Origin: Streptomyces globisporus
GTDB taxonomy: Bacteria; Actinomycetota; Actinomycetes; Streptomycetales; Streptomycetaceae
Direction of reading: 5' to 3'
DNA: 64,000 nt
NCBI GenBank assembly: GCA_014649555.1
Contig: BMTG01000003.1
Coordinates: 186,001 to 250,000 of the forward strand
Of this stretch, positions 25,828 through 34,452 are shown piece by piece. The notes beneath the pieces were generated by a model. It was not told where the DNA came from. It saw nothing but the letters and a program-made list of their open reading frames with translations, and ran no database searches. Both the position numbers and the translations under genes were made by a program. Position 1 is the stretch's first letter. Each line of letters begins with the position of its first letter.

Positions 25828-26946
25828 ATGCCGCATCTGTCCATGCGCCGGTCCATACCTTCGGCGAACGCCGTCGGGGCCGCCCGACTGCACGATCTGG
25901 AGCAGACTGCCCTGCGCCACGGAGTCCCCGTCGAGGACGTGCTGCTGATCGCCGTCAACTTGCACGGGATCACCTCCGTCCACGAACGCAATCGGGCCCG
26001 GGTAAACCTCCGACTCGCTCGCCGTCCCGACACAACCTGGCAGATCATCGTCCCGTTGAACCAGCCGGCCAGCCCATTCCGGCTCTGCGGCGACGAGCTG
26101 TCGCTGAACGGCTCGGTGGTCGCGCACGTCGAGCGCATCGACGCCGACGAAGCCGTCGGCGGGTACTTCCGCAACGACGGCCGGGCCGCGACCCTCAACC
26201 CGAACGCGCGCAGTCGGTGCGTCGGGTGCGGCTGGTGCCCGAACACCTTGGAGGCCGCCGCCGACCCGAGAATGCAGGAGGAGCAAGGGCTCGATGCCCT
26301 GCTGCGGGCCCTCGGCGAGCAGCACCCCCGCCGCAGCCTGGCCGAACTGGAGGAAGTCACCGTCTCCACCGGCTGCTTCGAGCGCGAAGAAGCCGCCGTC
26401 GCACATCTGACCGCTTTGCGCCGCGCCCTGGAGAGGGCCGACGTCACAGCCCGAATCGGCTTCCTCACCTCCGTGCTCCGCACCGACGAGGCGTTCGAGA
26501 CGATCGCGTCGCAGGTGTCACCGTTCGTGCTCAGGCTGACGGCCGAACACTTCACCCGACGCGAGGCCCTCATGAAGGCCACCAAGGCTGACCTTCGTCC
26601 GGAGCAAATGCCGAACCTGCTGGCACGGGCACGTAAGGCAGGGCTTGACACGTCGTACACGTACATCGCCGGGATCGACCCGCTGGACGACCTCACACGC
26701 GGCGTGAACGAGCTGGTGGACGAGGTCACTGTGTTCCCGAACATCCAGGTCTTCCAGGCACACAATCTGATCATGCAGGGGATGCGAACGCCGGGCGCGG
26801 AGAGCCTGGCGTACTACCTGCACGCGCGCACGCTGATCGAGCGGACCCTGGCGCCGACCGGGCTACGGCCGGCGAGCTGGGAGTGCTATCGCCCTTTGTG
26901 GTACTTCACCTTCGCGGGAGAGGACCTCGTCGATGGACCCCACTGA
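25828..26946 (+). CDS. Radical-SAM-like protein with a CX2CX2C motif
   Basis: A 372-residue protein. The cysteine motif RCVGCGWCPN is at about residue 130, with spacing CX2CX2C rather than the usual radical-SAM CX3CX2C. Downstream it follows a TIM-barrel pattern like biotin-synthase-type radical SAM enzymes: EVTVSTGCFEREE, LRLTAEHFTRREALM, TSYTYIAGIDPLDD, then VFQAHNLIMQGMR. It is therefore probably an iron-sulfur SAM enzyme, with the unusual cluster motif as the main doubt. ATG 25828 is preceded by CTGGAG. It overlaps the enolase-superfamily gene by 14 nt, so the two are coupled and may act in sequence. Confidence 0.65.
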   Translation: MPHLSMRRSIPSANAVGAARLHDLEQTALRHGVPVEDVLLIAVNLHGITSVHERNRARVNLRLARRPDTTWQIIVPLNQPASPFRLCGDELSLNGSVVAHVERIDADEAVGGYFRNDGRAATLNPNARSRCVGCGWCPNTLEAAADPRMQEEQGLDALLRALGEQHPRRSLAELEEVTVSTGCFEREEAAVAHLTALRRALERADVTARIGFLTSVLRTDEAFETIASQVSPFVLRLTAEHFTRREALMKATKADLRPEQMPNLLARARKAGLDTSYTYIAGIDPLDDLTRGVNELVDEVTVFPNIQVFQAHNLIMQGMRTPGAESLAYYLHARTLIERTLAPTGLRPASWECYRPLWYFTFAGEDLVDGPH

Positions 26947-27982
26947 CGCAGTCATCGATCGGGTACGGGTCGAGCGCCTGGACGAGGACGTCGCCGGCCC
27001 GTGGGCGAGGGGCGACAGCCGGTTCGCGGTCGTGGTCGAGGCCGGCGGAATGGACGGAGTGTTCGCCCCAGTCGACGAGCTGCCCGCTGCGCTCGTCGCC
27101 ACATGGCTCGGCCAGAGCGCGCTGCGCCACCCGGTGACCGACCACACCGGGCTGCTGCGCAGACTGCTGGCAGAACTCGGCCCGCACTCGGCAGGACTCG
27201 GCCGGTGGGCGGTCGGGGCGCTGGACTGCGCAGTGTGGGACCTGCACGGCCGCCTCGCCGACCTCCCGGTCGCGGCCCTGCTCAGCGACCGGCCCACACC
27301 GCAGGTCCCGGTCTATGCCTCCTGGTTGTCCCTGGACCTGAACGCGGCGTCGGCCGCCGAGTCGGTCAAGGCGACTGCCGGTGAGGGGTTCGCCTTCACC
27401 AAGTGGGCCCTGCGCGACGCCGAAGTCCGAGAGATCGCGCTGCTGGCCAGACGGGCGGCGGAGTGGGCGGGACAGAGTGTGGCGCTGGACGCCCTGGGCA
27501 CCTGGGGTCACCTGCGGACCATGGACGTCGCACCGCTCCTCGACCCGGAGGCGGTGCGCTGGGTGGAGGACCCGCTCGCGCGGACCGACCGGACCGCATA
27601 CACGCGGCTGCGCTGCCGGTCGGAGGGCCTTCCGGTGGCGTTCGGCGAGCGGTTGTCGCATGTGGAGGACGCCAGGGCGTTACTGGAGGTCTGCCGGCCG
27701 GAGGCGTTCACGTTCGACGCGGTGTGGTGTGGCGGCATCACCGAGGCGCAAGGCTGGCTGGGCGCCGCCCACGACGTGAGGGTGCCGGTCCACCTGCACG
27801 GCCGGGCGTTCCTGCCCGCCGTGCACCTGGCCGCAGCCTTCCCCCACGCGGCGGGGGCAGTGGAGTACCAGGTGGTGTGGGAGCCGAGGCGGCAGCGGGC
27901 GCTGCGCGGCACGCTCCGGCCCGACGGCGGACACGTCGTTCTCCCCGACCGGCCCGGCCTCGGGGTGGAGGTGCGCCGGTAA
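26933..27982 (+). CDS. Enolase-superfamily enzyme (muconate-lactonising/mandelate-racemase group)
   Basis: A 349-residue protein with the capping domain and barrel of the enolase superfamily. Candidate catalytic residues appear in order: Lys in FTKWAL (about 158), Asp in ALDALGTW (about 185), Glu in WVEDPL (about 211), Glu in AFGERL (about 237) and a His in VHLHGRAF (about 287). The family abstracts an alpha proton next to a carboxylate, for epimerisation, dehydration or cycloisomerisation. Dipeptide epimerases belong here, which would fit the neighbouring dipeptidase. A TTA codon at 27680 makes translation bldA-dependent. The stop TAA shares its last A with the next ATG. Confidence 0.82.
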   Translation: MDPTDAVIDRVRVERLDEDVAGPWARGDSRFAVVVEAGGMDGVFAPVDELPAALVATWLGQSALRHPVTDHTGLLRRLLAELGPHSAGLGRWAVGALDCAVWDLHGRLADLPVAALLSDRPTPQVPVYASWLSLDLNAASAAESVKATAGEGFAFTKWALRDAEVREIALLARRAAEWAGQSVALDALGTWGHLRTMDVAPLLDPEAVRWVEDPLARTDRTAYTRLRCRSEGLPVAFGERLSHVEDARALLEVCRPEAFTFDAVWCGGITEAQGWLGAAHDVRVPVHLHGRAFLPAVHLAAAFPHAAGAVEYQVVWEPRRQRALRGTLRPDGGHVVLPDRPGLGVEVRR

Positions 27983-28431
27983 TGCCGAGGCACACAGGCG
28001 AACTGGCGGTCCACGGCCACCTGCGGCAGCGCGAAGGGAAGATGCTGCTCGTCGTGGACGAGCGGCTGAGCGGGCACGACACCTTCCTGTCCACGACCCT
28101 GCGCCTCGAACAGCCGGTGCACGAGCCCGAACTCGCGGTGCAGATCCTCACGTTCGACGACGTCACCGTCCTGTCTCCCCTCTCCCTCGCCCTGCCGCAG
28201 GAGCGAGCCGGCGAGGGGTGGAGCGGCACGCTGCTGGTTCCGCACGGTGCCCGCCCGCCGGCGATCCCCGACGACCTCGCCAAAGCGCTTGCCAAAGCCG
28301 GCGTCGACACCGGTGGCTGGTCGTCGGCCGAGGCCCGGCATCTGCTGACCTTCCTCGGCGAGGCCGGGGCCGCATCCGTGCGTACCGAGCGGATAGCCAT
28401 GATCATCACGACCCTGCGAGGCCGTTCGTGA
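27982..28431 (+). CDS. Hypothetical protein in the Nudix-rich operon
   Basis: A 149-residue protein that I do not recognise. The first half is beta-rich (ELAVHGHLRQREGKMLLVV, TTLRLEQPVHEPELAVQIL). The second half has two helices with DDLAKALAKAGVDTGGW and SAEARHLLTFLGEAG. No membrane segment, signal peptide or metal motif is seen. It is locked into the operon by a 1-nt overlap at its start (TAATG) and a 4-nt overlap at its end (GTGA), so it is certainly coexpressed with the enolase-like and HAD proteins and may be a partner or small unfamiliar enzyme. Confidence 0.7.
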   Translation: MPRHTGELAVHGHLRQREGKMLLVVDERLSGHDTFLSTTLRLEQPVHEPELAVQILTFDDVTVLSPLSLALPQERAGEGWSGTLLVPHGARPPAIPDDLAKALAKAGVDTGGWSSAEARHLLTFLGEAGAASVRTERIAMIITTLRGRS

Positions 28432-29126
28432 ACGCGGCGCCGGTGCGGCTGGTGAGCCTCGATGTCGGGTACACCCTGGGCGAGCCGTCCGGGACGACAC
28501 TGACGCAGCGCCTGGTGGAACTGTCCCCGCGCCCGGCGCGCGAAGCGAAGCAGGTAGCCCAGCAGATCCTGCACGCTCTGGACCCGAGCATGGACACGAC
28601 GGGGCCGCAGGCGGTGTGCGCCGCCCTGGGCATTGCGCCGTCCGCCTTTCCCTACGACCACCGTCCGCCCGCCTTCGCCCTGTGGACAGGCGCGGTGGAG
28701 GCGGTGGCCCGGATCGCCAGGGTCGTGCCGGTGGTCACCCTGTCGAACGTGAGCCACTGGGACGAGGGGGAGACCGACGTCGCCGCCCTTCTGACCCCCC
28801 ACCTCCGAGCCCACCACCCCTCCTGGCGCATCGGGTTCGCCAAACCGGACCCGCGTGCCGTGGAGACTGTTGCGCGGCTGCACGACCGGGATCCCGCGGA
28901 GGTGCTGCACGTCGGCGACAGCGTCGACTACGACGTGTGCGGCGCCGTCGCCGCCGGCGCCCAGGCCCTGTGGATCACCCCGCGCCCGCCGTCGGCCGAA
29001 GAACGCCGACTGCTGGCCGAGCACCCCGGTCGGGTCACGGTCGTGCCGGACCTCGCCCGCGCGGTCCGGCACATCGAACAGACCCTCCCCTCGTCAACCC
29101 CGCCCACCAGGAGCACCACACCGTGA
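28428..29126 (+). CDS. HAD-superfamily phosphatase
   Basis: A 232-residue HAD-like hydrolase. The four motifs are present: motif I SLDVGYTLGEP near residue 10 (nucleophile Asp; the second Asp is replaced by Tyr/Thr), motif II VTLSNVS, motif III Lys in GFAKPDPRAV, and motif IV VLHVGDSVDYDV. The change at the second motif I position, usually an Asp acid/base, may lower or alter phosphatase activity. It starts with GTG inside the preceding stop and ends with GTGA into the next methyltransferase gene. A phosphatase following a kinase-bearing gene suggests a phosphorylated intermediate. Confidence 0.82.
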   Translation: MNAAPVRLVSLDVGYTLGEPSGTTLTQRLVELSPRPAREAKQVAQQILHALDPSMDTTGPQAVCAALGIAPSAFPYDHRPPAFALWTGAVEAVARIARVVPVVTLSNVSHWDEGETDVAALLTPHLRAHHPSWRIGFAKPDPRAVETVARLHDRDPAEVLHVGDSVDYDVCGAVAAGAQALWITPRPPSAEERRLLAEHPGRVTVVPDLARAVRHIEQTLPSSTPPTRSTTP

Positions 29127-29902
29127 GCCAGTTCGAAACCACCGCCCCGTTCTACGCCGCCTACCGGCCCGGCATCCCGAAGGAGGCCGTCGAGCTGCTC
29201 GCCCGGCGGGTGGCCGGCCAGGAGCACCGGCTCCTGCTCGACCTCGGGTCCGGCACCGGGCAGGTCCCCCTCGCCCTGGCCGGGGAGGTGACGGACATCG
29301 ACGTCGTAGAGCAGGACGCGGGGATGCTCGCCGAGGCGGACAAGGCGCTCGCCGGGCTGCCGGTCACCGTCCGCCTGCACAGGACCCCGGCCGAGCAGTT
29401 CACCCCGCCCGCCTCCTACCGGGCCGACCTGGTCACGGTCTGCCGCGCGTTCCACTGGATGGATCACGGCCTGGTGCTGTCTCGGTTGGAGGGCATGACC
29501 GCGCCGAACGCGACCGTCGCGGTCATGGGCGACGGCAGCCTGTGGACCGCGCGCACCGCGTGGACCGACGCCCTGCGCGCCCTGATCCAGGAGTACCTGG
29601 GCAAGGAGCGGCGGGCCGGGGCGGGCAAGACGTACGCGGCGCACAACCGACCGTACCGCGAGATCCTCGCCGAGTCCGCCTTCGGCCAGGTCCAGGAGCA
29701 CACCATCGCAGTCGAGCGGGAGTGGACCACCGACATGGTGATCGGCTACCTGTACTCGACCTCCTTCGCCGCCCGGCCGCTGTTCGGCGAGCGGGTCGAC
29801 GACTTCGAACGCCGTGCCCGGGCTCTGCTCGACGAGCACACCGCCGCCGGCGGCCTGACCGAGCACGCCTCCTTCCAGGTCGTCCTCGGCCAGCGCGGCT
29901 GA
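29123..29902 (+). CDS. Class I SAM-dependent methyltransferase
   Basis: A 259-residue methyltransferase of the Methyltransf_11/25 type. It begins QFETTAPFYAAYRPG, typical for this group, and has the SAM motif LLDLGSGTGQVPLAL at about 36 and the strand-4 motif VTVCRAFHWMDH at about 108. The substrate cannot be told. GTG 29123 overlaps the HAD stop. A gap of 79 nt with an AGGAG site separates it from the first dioxygenase gene. Confidence 0.85.
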   Translation: MSQFETTAPFYAAYRPGIPKEAVELLARRVAGQEHRLLLDLGSGTGQVPLALAGEVTDIDVVEQDAGMLAEADKALAGLPVTVRLHRTPAEQFTPPASYRADLVTVCRAFHWMDHGLVLSRLEGMTAPNATVAVMGDGSLWTARTAWTDALRALIQEYLGKERRAGAGKTYAAHNRPYREILAESAFGQVQEHTIAVEREWTTDMVIGYLYSTSFAARPLFGERVDDFERRARALLDEHTAAGGLTEHASFQVVLGQRG

Positions 29903-29981
29903 CCCGCGCCTCCCTCTTCGCCGGGGCGGCCCCTCTTCCCGCCCCGGCCTCCTGTCCCGTCCTTCCTGAAGGAGATCCAAC

Positions 29982-30752
29982 ATGCCTCGACCCGAGATAT
30001 GGAGCGCCGACGAACAGCGCCGGTTCGTCGACGACGGCGTCCTCATACGCCGTGGCCTGGTCAACGGCAACCTTCTGTCCCGGGCCCGTGACCTCGTCGG
30101 CGGCTGGCTGACCGAGGCGTACGACCCCGCACGGCTCACCGCCTACACCGAACGCAGTTTCGCCCCCGAGCTGGAAGAGCACCCCGACCTCCTCGCCCTC
30201 TACCACCGCAGTGGGCTGGTGGAGCTGGCCGAGGACCTGCTGCTGCCCTCCTGGATCTCCCCGGTCACCCGGGCGCAGATCCAGATCCGGCTGCCGCACG
30301 GCGCCGAGCAGCCGGTAAAGCGGATGCACGTCGACGGCGTCTCCTGCCCCCACCTGGAACCGTCCGACCTGCGCACCTTCAGCTTCATCATCGGCGTCGT
30401 CCTGGACGGCAGCGCCACCGCGGACGCCGGCGCTCTGCACTACGTGCCCGGCGGGCACCACCGGATGGCCCGCTACTTCGCCACCAACTGGACCCTGGGG
30501 CAGCCGGCCCAGACCCCCGACGACATCGACGCCCAGGACGGCACCGCCTTCACCGCCGAGCCCGGCGACGTGGTCGTGATGCACCACCTCGTCCCGCACC
30601 GGGTCGGCATCAACACCAGCAGCACCCCCAGGGTGATGGCGTACTTCCGTATCCAACACGCCCAGCACCCCGACCTCGCCCTGGCCGCCCTGTCGGACCC
30701 GTGGCTGGAGTACCCGGCGCTCGCCGACCTCGCCCGCCCCGGCACCGCGTGA
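29982..30752 (+). CDS. Phytanoyl-CoA-dioxygenase-like Fe(II)/2-oxoglutarate oxygenase (first copy)
   Basis: A 256-residue PhyH-family oxygenase. The metal triad is visible: HVDG (His-x-Asp) at about 110 and the distal His in LVPHRVG at about 206. The 2-oxoglutarate Arg follows in TPRVMAYFRI. GALHYVPGGHHR is a typical core segment. Enzymes of this family hydroxylate, halogenate, epoxidise or cyclise in natural-product pathways. ATG 29982 follows AGGAGAT. A second, only distantly similar PhyH gene lies at the end of the operon, so two oxidation steps are likely. Confidence 0.88.
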   Translation: MPRPEIWSADEQRRFVDDGVLIRRGLVNGNLLSRARDLVGGWLTEAYDPARLTAYTERSFAPELEEHPDLLALYHRSGLVELAEDLLLPSWISPVTRAQIQIRLPHGAEQPVKRMHVDGVSCPHLEPSDLRTFSFIIGVVLDGSATADAGALHYVPGGHHRMARYFATNWTLGQPAQTPDDIDAQDGTAFTAEPGDVVVMHHLVPHRVGINTSSTPRVMAYFRIQHAQHPDLALAALSDPWLEYPALADLARPGTA

Positions 30753-30766
30753 AGGGGCGGAGCACC

Positions 30767-31420
30767 GTGGACGTCCTCACCCCCGACCAGCTCCCCGCCG
30801 CCGCCCGGCTCCTGGCCGCCGGGCAGCTGGCCGCCGTGCCCACCCCGCGCTGGTACATGCTCTGTGCCCGCGCCGCCGACCCGGCCGCCACGGACGCGGT
30901 CTTCCGCGCCAAGCAGCGCCCCACCGACAAGCCGCTGCTGCTCCAGCTCGACTCCCCGGCCACGGCCGCGGACCTGTTCGACCTGAGCGTCGACGCCCGC
31001 CTGCTGGCCGGCGCCCTGTGGCCGGGGGACCTCGCGCTGCGCCTTCCCTGGAAGCTGGACGCGAAGGCCGTCTCGGCGGTCGGCTCCCCGGCGCTCGTCG
31101 GATACCCCGACGGGATCTTGGGCCGCCTCGTCGCCCTGGTCGGCGAACCGCTCGCCGCCGCCGTGTGCAGCATCTCCACCCGCGCCGCCGGCGAGCAGGA
31201 CCTCCCGGCGCTCACCGCCGCCCAGGTCGCCGCCTTCGAACGGACCACGCGGGCCGGGATCGCCGCGGTCGTCGACGGCGGGATCTGCCCGCACGGCCGG
31301 CACATGACCATCGTCGACTGCCCTGCGGGCACCCCGGCCCGCCTGGAGCGGGAAGGCACCGTCCACGCCCGCGCCGTCGAAGCCGCCCTCACCAAGCCGG
31401 GAGGACCGCATGTGGGCTGA
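30767..31420 (+). CDS. YrdC/Sua5-like protein
   Basis: A 217-residue protein of the YrdC/Sua5/YciO fold. It shows AAVPTPRWYMLCARA in place of the usual nucleotide-binding strand and FRAKQRPTDKPLLLQL, the Lys-Arg signature that binds the threonylcarbamoyl-adenylate or RNA, followed by LWPGDLALRL. Housekeeping versions make threonylcarbamoyl-AMP for tRNA modification; paralogues in secondary metabolism carbamoylate small molecules. This copy is short and divergent, so a specialised role is more likely. GTG 30767 follows GGGGCGG; a GTG at 30749 overlapping the previous stop is the alternative. It overlaps the phosphoketolase by 11 nt. Confidence 0.72.
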   Translation: MDVLTPDQLPAAARLLAAGQLAAVPTPRWYMLCARAADPAATDAVFRAKQRPTDKPLLLQLDSPATAADLFDLSVDARLLAGALWPGDLALRLPWKLDAKAVSAVGSPALVGYPDGILGRLVALVGEPLAAAVCSISTRAAGEQDLPALTAAQVAAFERTTRAGIAAVVDGGICPHGRHMTIVDCPAGTPARLEREGTVHARAVEAALTKPGGPHVG

Positions 31421-33530
31421 CCTCGCCCGCCGCACGAACCGCCTGGTGCCCGACGCGTCGGTGGCCGCCGTCGCCAACGTGCTCGACTACCTCTGTCTCG
31501 CCCAGCTCTACCTGCGCGACAACCCGCTCCTGGCCCGGCCCCTGACCCCGGCCGACATCAAGCCCCGGCCGGCCGGGCACTGGGGGGTGTGCCCGCCCGT
31601 CAACCGGATGCTCGCCGCCCTGGGGCCGCTCCAGGCGGCCGTCCCCGACGGCTACGAACTTCACGTCCTGCACGGCGCCGGGCACGCCGGGCCCTCCGCC
31701 CTCGCCCACGCCTACCTCACCGGCCGGCTCGGCAACGCCCACCCCGGCCTGTCCCCGGGCGAGGCCGGACTGCGCGAACTCGTCTCCGGCTTCCCCCGGG
31801 CCGATATCGGCGGGGAGATCACCCCGATGATCCCCGGCCACCTGCACACCGGAGGCCAGCTCGGGCCCGCCCTCGCGATCGGGCAGGGCACCGTCCTCGA
31901 CGCCCCCCACCGCCTGTCGGTGGTCCTGATCGGCGACGGGGAGTGCGAGACCGGGACGACCGCCGCCTCCTGGCTCGCCACCCGCGCCCTGCACGGTACG
32001 GGCGACCACGGCACCGTCCTTCCCATCATCCTGCTCAACGGACTGCGCATGGGCGGCCCGAGCCTGCTGTCCACCCTGAGCCACACCGAACTCACCGCCT
32101 ATTTCACCGGACTTGGGCACCGGCCCGTCTACAGCGACGGACTCGACACCGGCCGGCTCCGCCAGGCGCTGGCCGAAGCGCTCGCCGCCGCCCAGCCTCT
32201 GGGCATCCCGGGCACCTCCAGCGTCCTGGTGCTCACCCTGGACAAGGGCCACGGCGCCCCCGGCCGCCTCGCCGGCACCCCGGCGGTCCACAAGACGCCG
32301 CTGGGCGACCCCGCCGGCGTGCCCGCCGAGTTCGACGCGCTCGCCGAATGGCTGGCCTCCTACCAACCCGCCCAGCTCCTCACCCCCGGAGGCCGGCCCC
32401 GGCCGCACCTGTTGCCCGCGCTCCCGCGGCCCCGGCCCGAGCCCGGCGGACTTCCGGCACCGCGCGGCTGCATCGCCGCCTCCGCCCAGGTCGCCGTCCA
32501 CGCCGCCGGGCGCCCGTTCGCGCAGGTAGTACCCGAGGTCCTGCGGGCCCGCGCCGAGCAGGGACCGTTCCGGGTATTCAGCCCCGACGAGCTGGCGTCC
32601 AACCGCCTCGACCTCACCGACGAGCACGGACGCCCGGCGCCGTGGCTGGTCGAAGTCCTCAGCGAGGAGCTGTGCCACGCCTGGGCCCAGGGCTACACCG
32701 AGACCGGCCGCCACGCGCTCGTCGCCACCTACGAGGCGTTCGCGCCGATCACCCTCAGCCTCATCCAGCAGCAGCTCAAGCACCGCTCCGTGCGCCGGCA
32801 CGCCGGGCTCGCCCCGCTGCCCAGCCTCGCCTACCTCCTGACCAGCCTCGGCTGGCACAACACCCTCACCCACCAAAACCCCAGCCTCACCACCGCACTT
32901 CTGGCCGACGCCGACCCCACGCTCCACGTCCTCACCCCCGCCGACCCCGCACGTACCGCCGCCGCCCTCACCTTCGCCCTGCGCAAGCTCGACCGGTGCA
33001 CGATCGTCGTCGCGGGCAAGCACACGGCCGTCCAGCACCCGCTGGCGACCGTCGACGAGGAGCTGCGGCATGGGATCGCGATCTGGCCGCACCTGACCCA
33101 CCCCGGCCTCGGCGAGCCCGATCTGATCCTCGCCTCCGCCGGCGACCTGCCCGCCGAGGCCCTGACCGCCCTCGCCCGGCGGCTTCGCGCCGAACGCCCA
33201 GAGTTACGCCTTCGGTACGTCCACGTCCACGACCTCACGGCCCTCGCCGAGGACGGCACACGCCCCCTCGCCCTCTCCCCGGCCGCCTTCGCCCGCCACT
33301 TTGGCACCCGGGCGCCGATCATCCTGGCTACCAGCGGACACCCCGCCGACATCCACGCACTTCTCGGCCGCCGCCACCCCGGCCCCCGGCTCACCGTCCT
33401 CGGCTACCGCGACCCCGGCCGCCCCGTCTCCCAGGAACACCTCCGCAGGCTCTGCGGCCTCGACGACGCCGGCCTGTGGACGCTCGCCACCACCCTCACC
33501 GGCACCCCGAAGGAGACACCGGTCCCATGA
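31410..33530 (+). CDS. Phosphoketolase-like thiamine-diphosphate enzyme, short form
   Basis: A 706-residue member of the xylulose-5-/fructose-6-phosphate phosphoketolase family, which cleaves ketose phosphates to acetyl phosphate with thiamine diphosphate. The N-terminal block reads LAQLYLRDNPLL and IKPRPAGHWGVCPP. The diphosphate-binding motif IGDGECETGTTAASW lies at about 172, with ILLNG closing it, and the C-terminal third has ATYEAFAPI. Usual family length is near 800, so about 90 residues are missing across the protein. Local family residues differ (LHGAGHAGPSAL), suggesting a changed substrate. A TTA codon at 33204 indicates bldA control. It overlaps both neighbours. Confidence 0.85.
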   Translation: MWADLARRTNRLVPDASVAAVANVLDYLCLAQLYLRDNPLLARPLTPADIKPRPAGHWGVCPPVNRMLAALGPLQAAVPDGYELHVLHGAGHAGPSALAHAYLTGRLGNAHPGLSPGEAGLRELVSGFPRADIGGEITPMIPGHLHTGGQLGPALAIGQGTVLDAPHRLSVVLIGDGECETGTTAASWLATRALHGTGDHGTVLPIILLNGLRMGGPSLLSTLSHTELTAYFTGLGHRPVYSDGLDTGRLRQALAEALAAAQPLGIPGTSSVLVLTLDKGHGAPGRLAGTPAVHKTPLGDPAGVPAEFDALAEWLASYQPAQLLTPGGRPRPHLLPALPRPRPEPGGLPAPRGCIAASAQVAVHAAGRPFAQVVPEVLRARAEQGPFRVFSPDELASNRLDLTDEHGRPAPWLVEVLSEELCHAWAQGYTETGRHALVATYEAFAPITLSLIQQQLKHRSVRRHAGLAPLPSLAYLLTSLGWHNTLTHQNPSLTTALLADADPTLHVLTPADPARTAAALTFALRKLDRCTIVVAGKHTAVQHPLATVDEELRHGIAIWPHLTHPGLGEPDLILASAGDLPAEALTALARRLRAERPELRLRYVHVHDLTALAEDGTRPLALSPAAFARHFGTRAPIILATSGHPADIHALLGRRHPGPRLTVLGYRDPGRPVSQEHLRRLCGLDDAGLWTLATTLTGTPKETPVP

Positions 33531-34363
33531 GCACCCCACCCACGCCCGCCGCCCTCGACGCCGACACCATCGACGACTTCGAACGCGACGGGTACGCGAT
33601 CATCCGCGACGCGATCACCCCGGACCTGCGCGACCGGCTCCTGACCGCCGCCGAGAAGCTGCTGGCCAGCGACATCACCCAGGGCCGCGACCGAGGAGGC
33701 GACGGCAAAGACGGCTTCCGCGGATGCCTCAACCTCCATCCCGCCTTCCTCCCACTGCTCGCCAACCCGAACGTGCTGCCCACCGTCGTCCACCTCCTCA
33801 GCCCGAACATCCACCTGCTCTCCGCCCACCTCATCGCCCTGCCCAGCGGCCTGCCCCGCACCATCCGCATCCCCGAACGCCACGGCTGGCACCGCGACAT
33901 GTACGGCGTCACCGCCGACCTCGGCTTCCCGAACACCCCCCGGATGGCGATCAAGGCCGCCCACTACCTCACCCCCCTCACCCCCGACTGCGGGCTGACC
34001 ATGCTCCTCCCCGGCAGCCACCTCCTCACCGAAGAACCCGCCGTCCCCGCCGGCTCCATCGACCCGCCCGGCGCCATCACCCCCGACATCACCGGCACCG
34101 ACGCGGTGCTCTTCGAGAACCGGACCTGGCACACCGGAGGCATCAACCTCTCCGGCCTCCCCCGCCTCGCCCTGATGCTCCAGTACGGATACCGCTGGCT
34201 CCACCCCGTCGACGACCCCGCCACCGACCTCCGGAAGAACCCCGCCCTCACCCCGATCGAGCAACAGCTCCTGGGGCTACCCGACCGCCAACCCGACGGA
34301 TCCCTCGCCAAGGGCAGCGGAGCAGCACCCATCCGTGCTTGGTACGCCGCAAACAGCCAGTGA
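33527..34363 (+). CDS. Phytanoyl-CoA-dioxygenase-like oxygenase (second copy)
   Basis: A 278-residue PhyH-family Fe(II)/2-oxoglutarate oxygenase. DDFERDGYAIIRDAI is the usual N-terminal block. The metal ligands are in HGWHRDMYG (His-x-Asp) at about 125 and TWHTGGINL at about 203, with Arg in GLPRLALMLQYGYRW. It is closer to the ectoine-hydroxylase-like group than the first copy. ATG 33527 overlaps the phosphoketolase stop. It is the last gene of the run; the next gene is convergent, and only weak hairpins are seen in the 89-nt gap. Confidence 0.88.
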   Translation: MSTPPTPAALDADTIDDFERDGYAIIRDAITPDLRDRLLTAAEKLLASDITQGRDRGGDGKDGFRGCLNLHPAFLPLLANPNVLPTVVHLLSPNIHLLSAHLIALPSGLPRTIRIPERHGWHRDMYGVTADLGFPNTPRMAIKAAHYLTPLTPDCGLTMLLPGSHLLTEEPAVPAGSIDPPGAITPDITGTDAVLFENRTWHTGGINLSGLPRLALMLQYGYRWLHPVDDPATDLRKNPALTPIEQQLLGLPDRQPDGSLAKGSGAAPIRAWYAANSQ

Positions 34364-34452
34364 GCCAGGCGCTGGCCACGCGCCTCCCCGCGTTCGGCAG
34401 AAGCCCGAGAACCAGTCGGCGCTGGCTACGCTCATGACCGCCAAGACAGTCC

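Noticed and set aside
31589-34363. Rightward 924-codon frame running through the phosphoketolase in another phase
   Set aside because: The first two thirds read as Arg/Pro-rich low-complexity sequence over the real phosphoketolase; only its end, the oxygenase at 33527, is a genuine gene.
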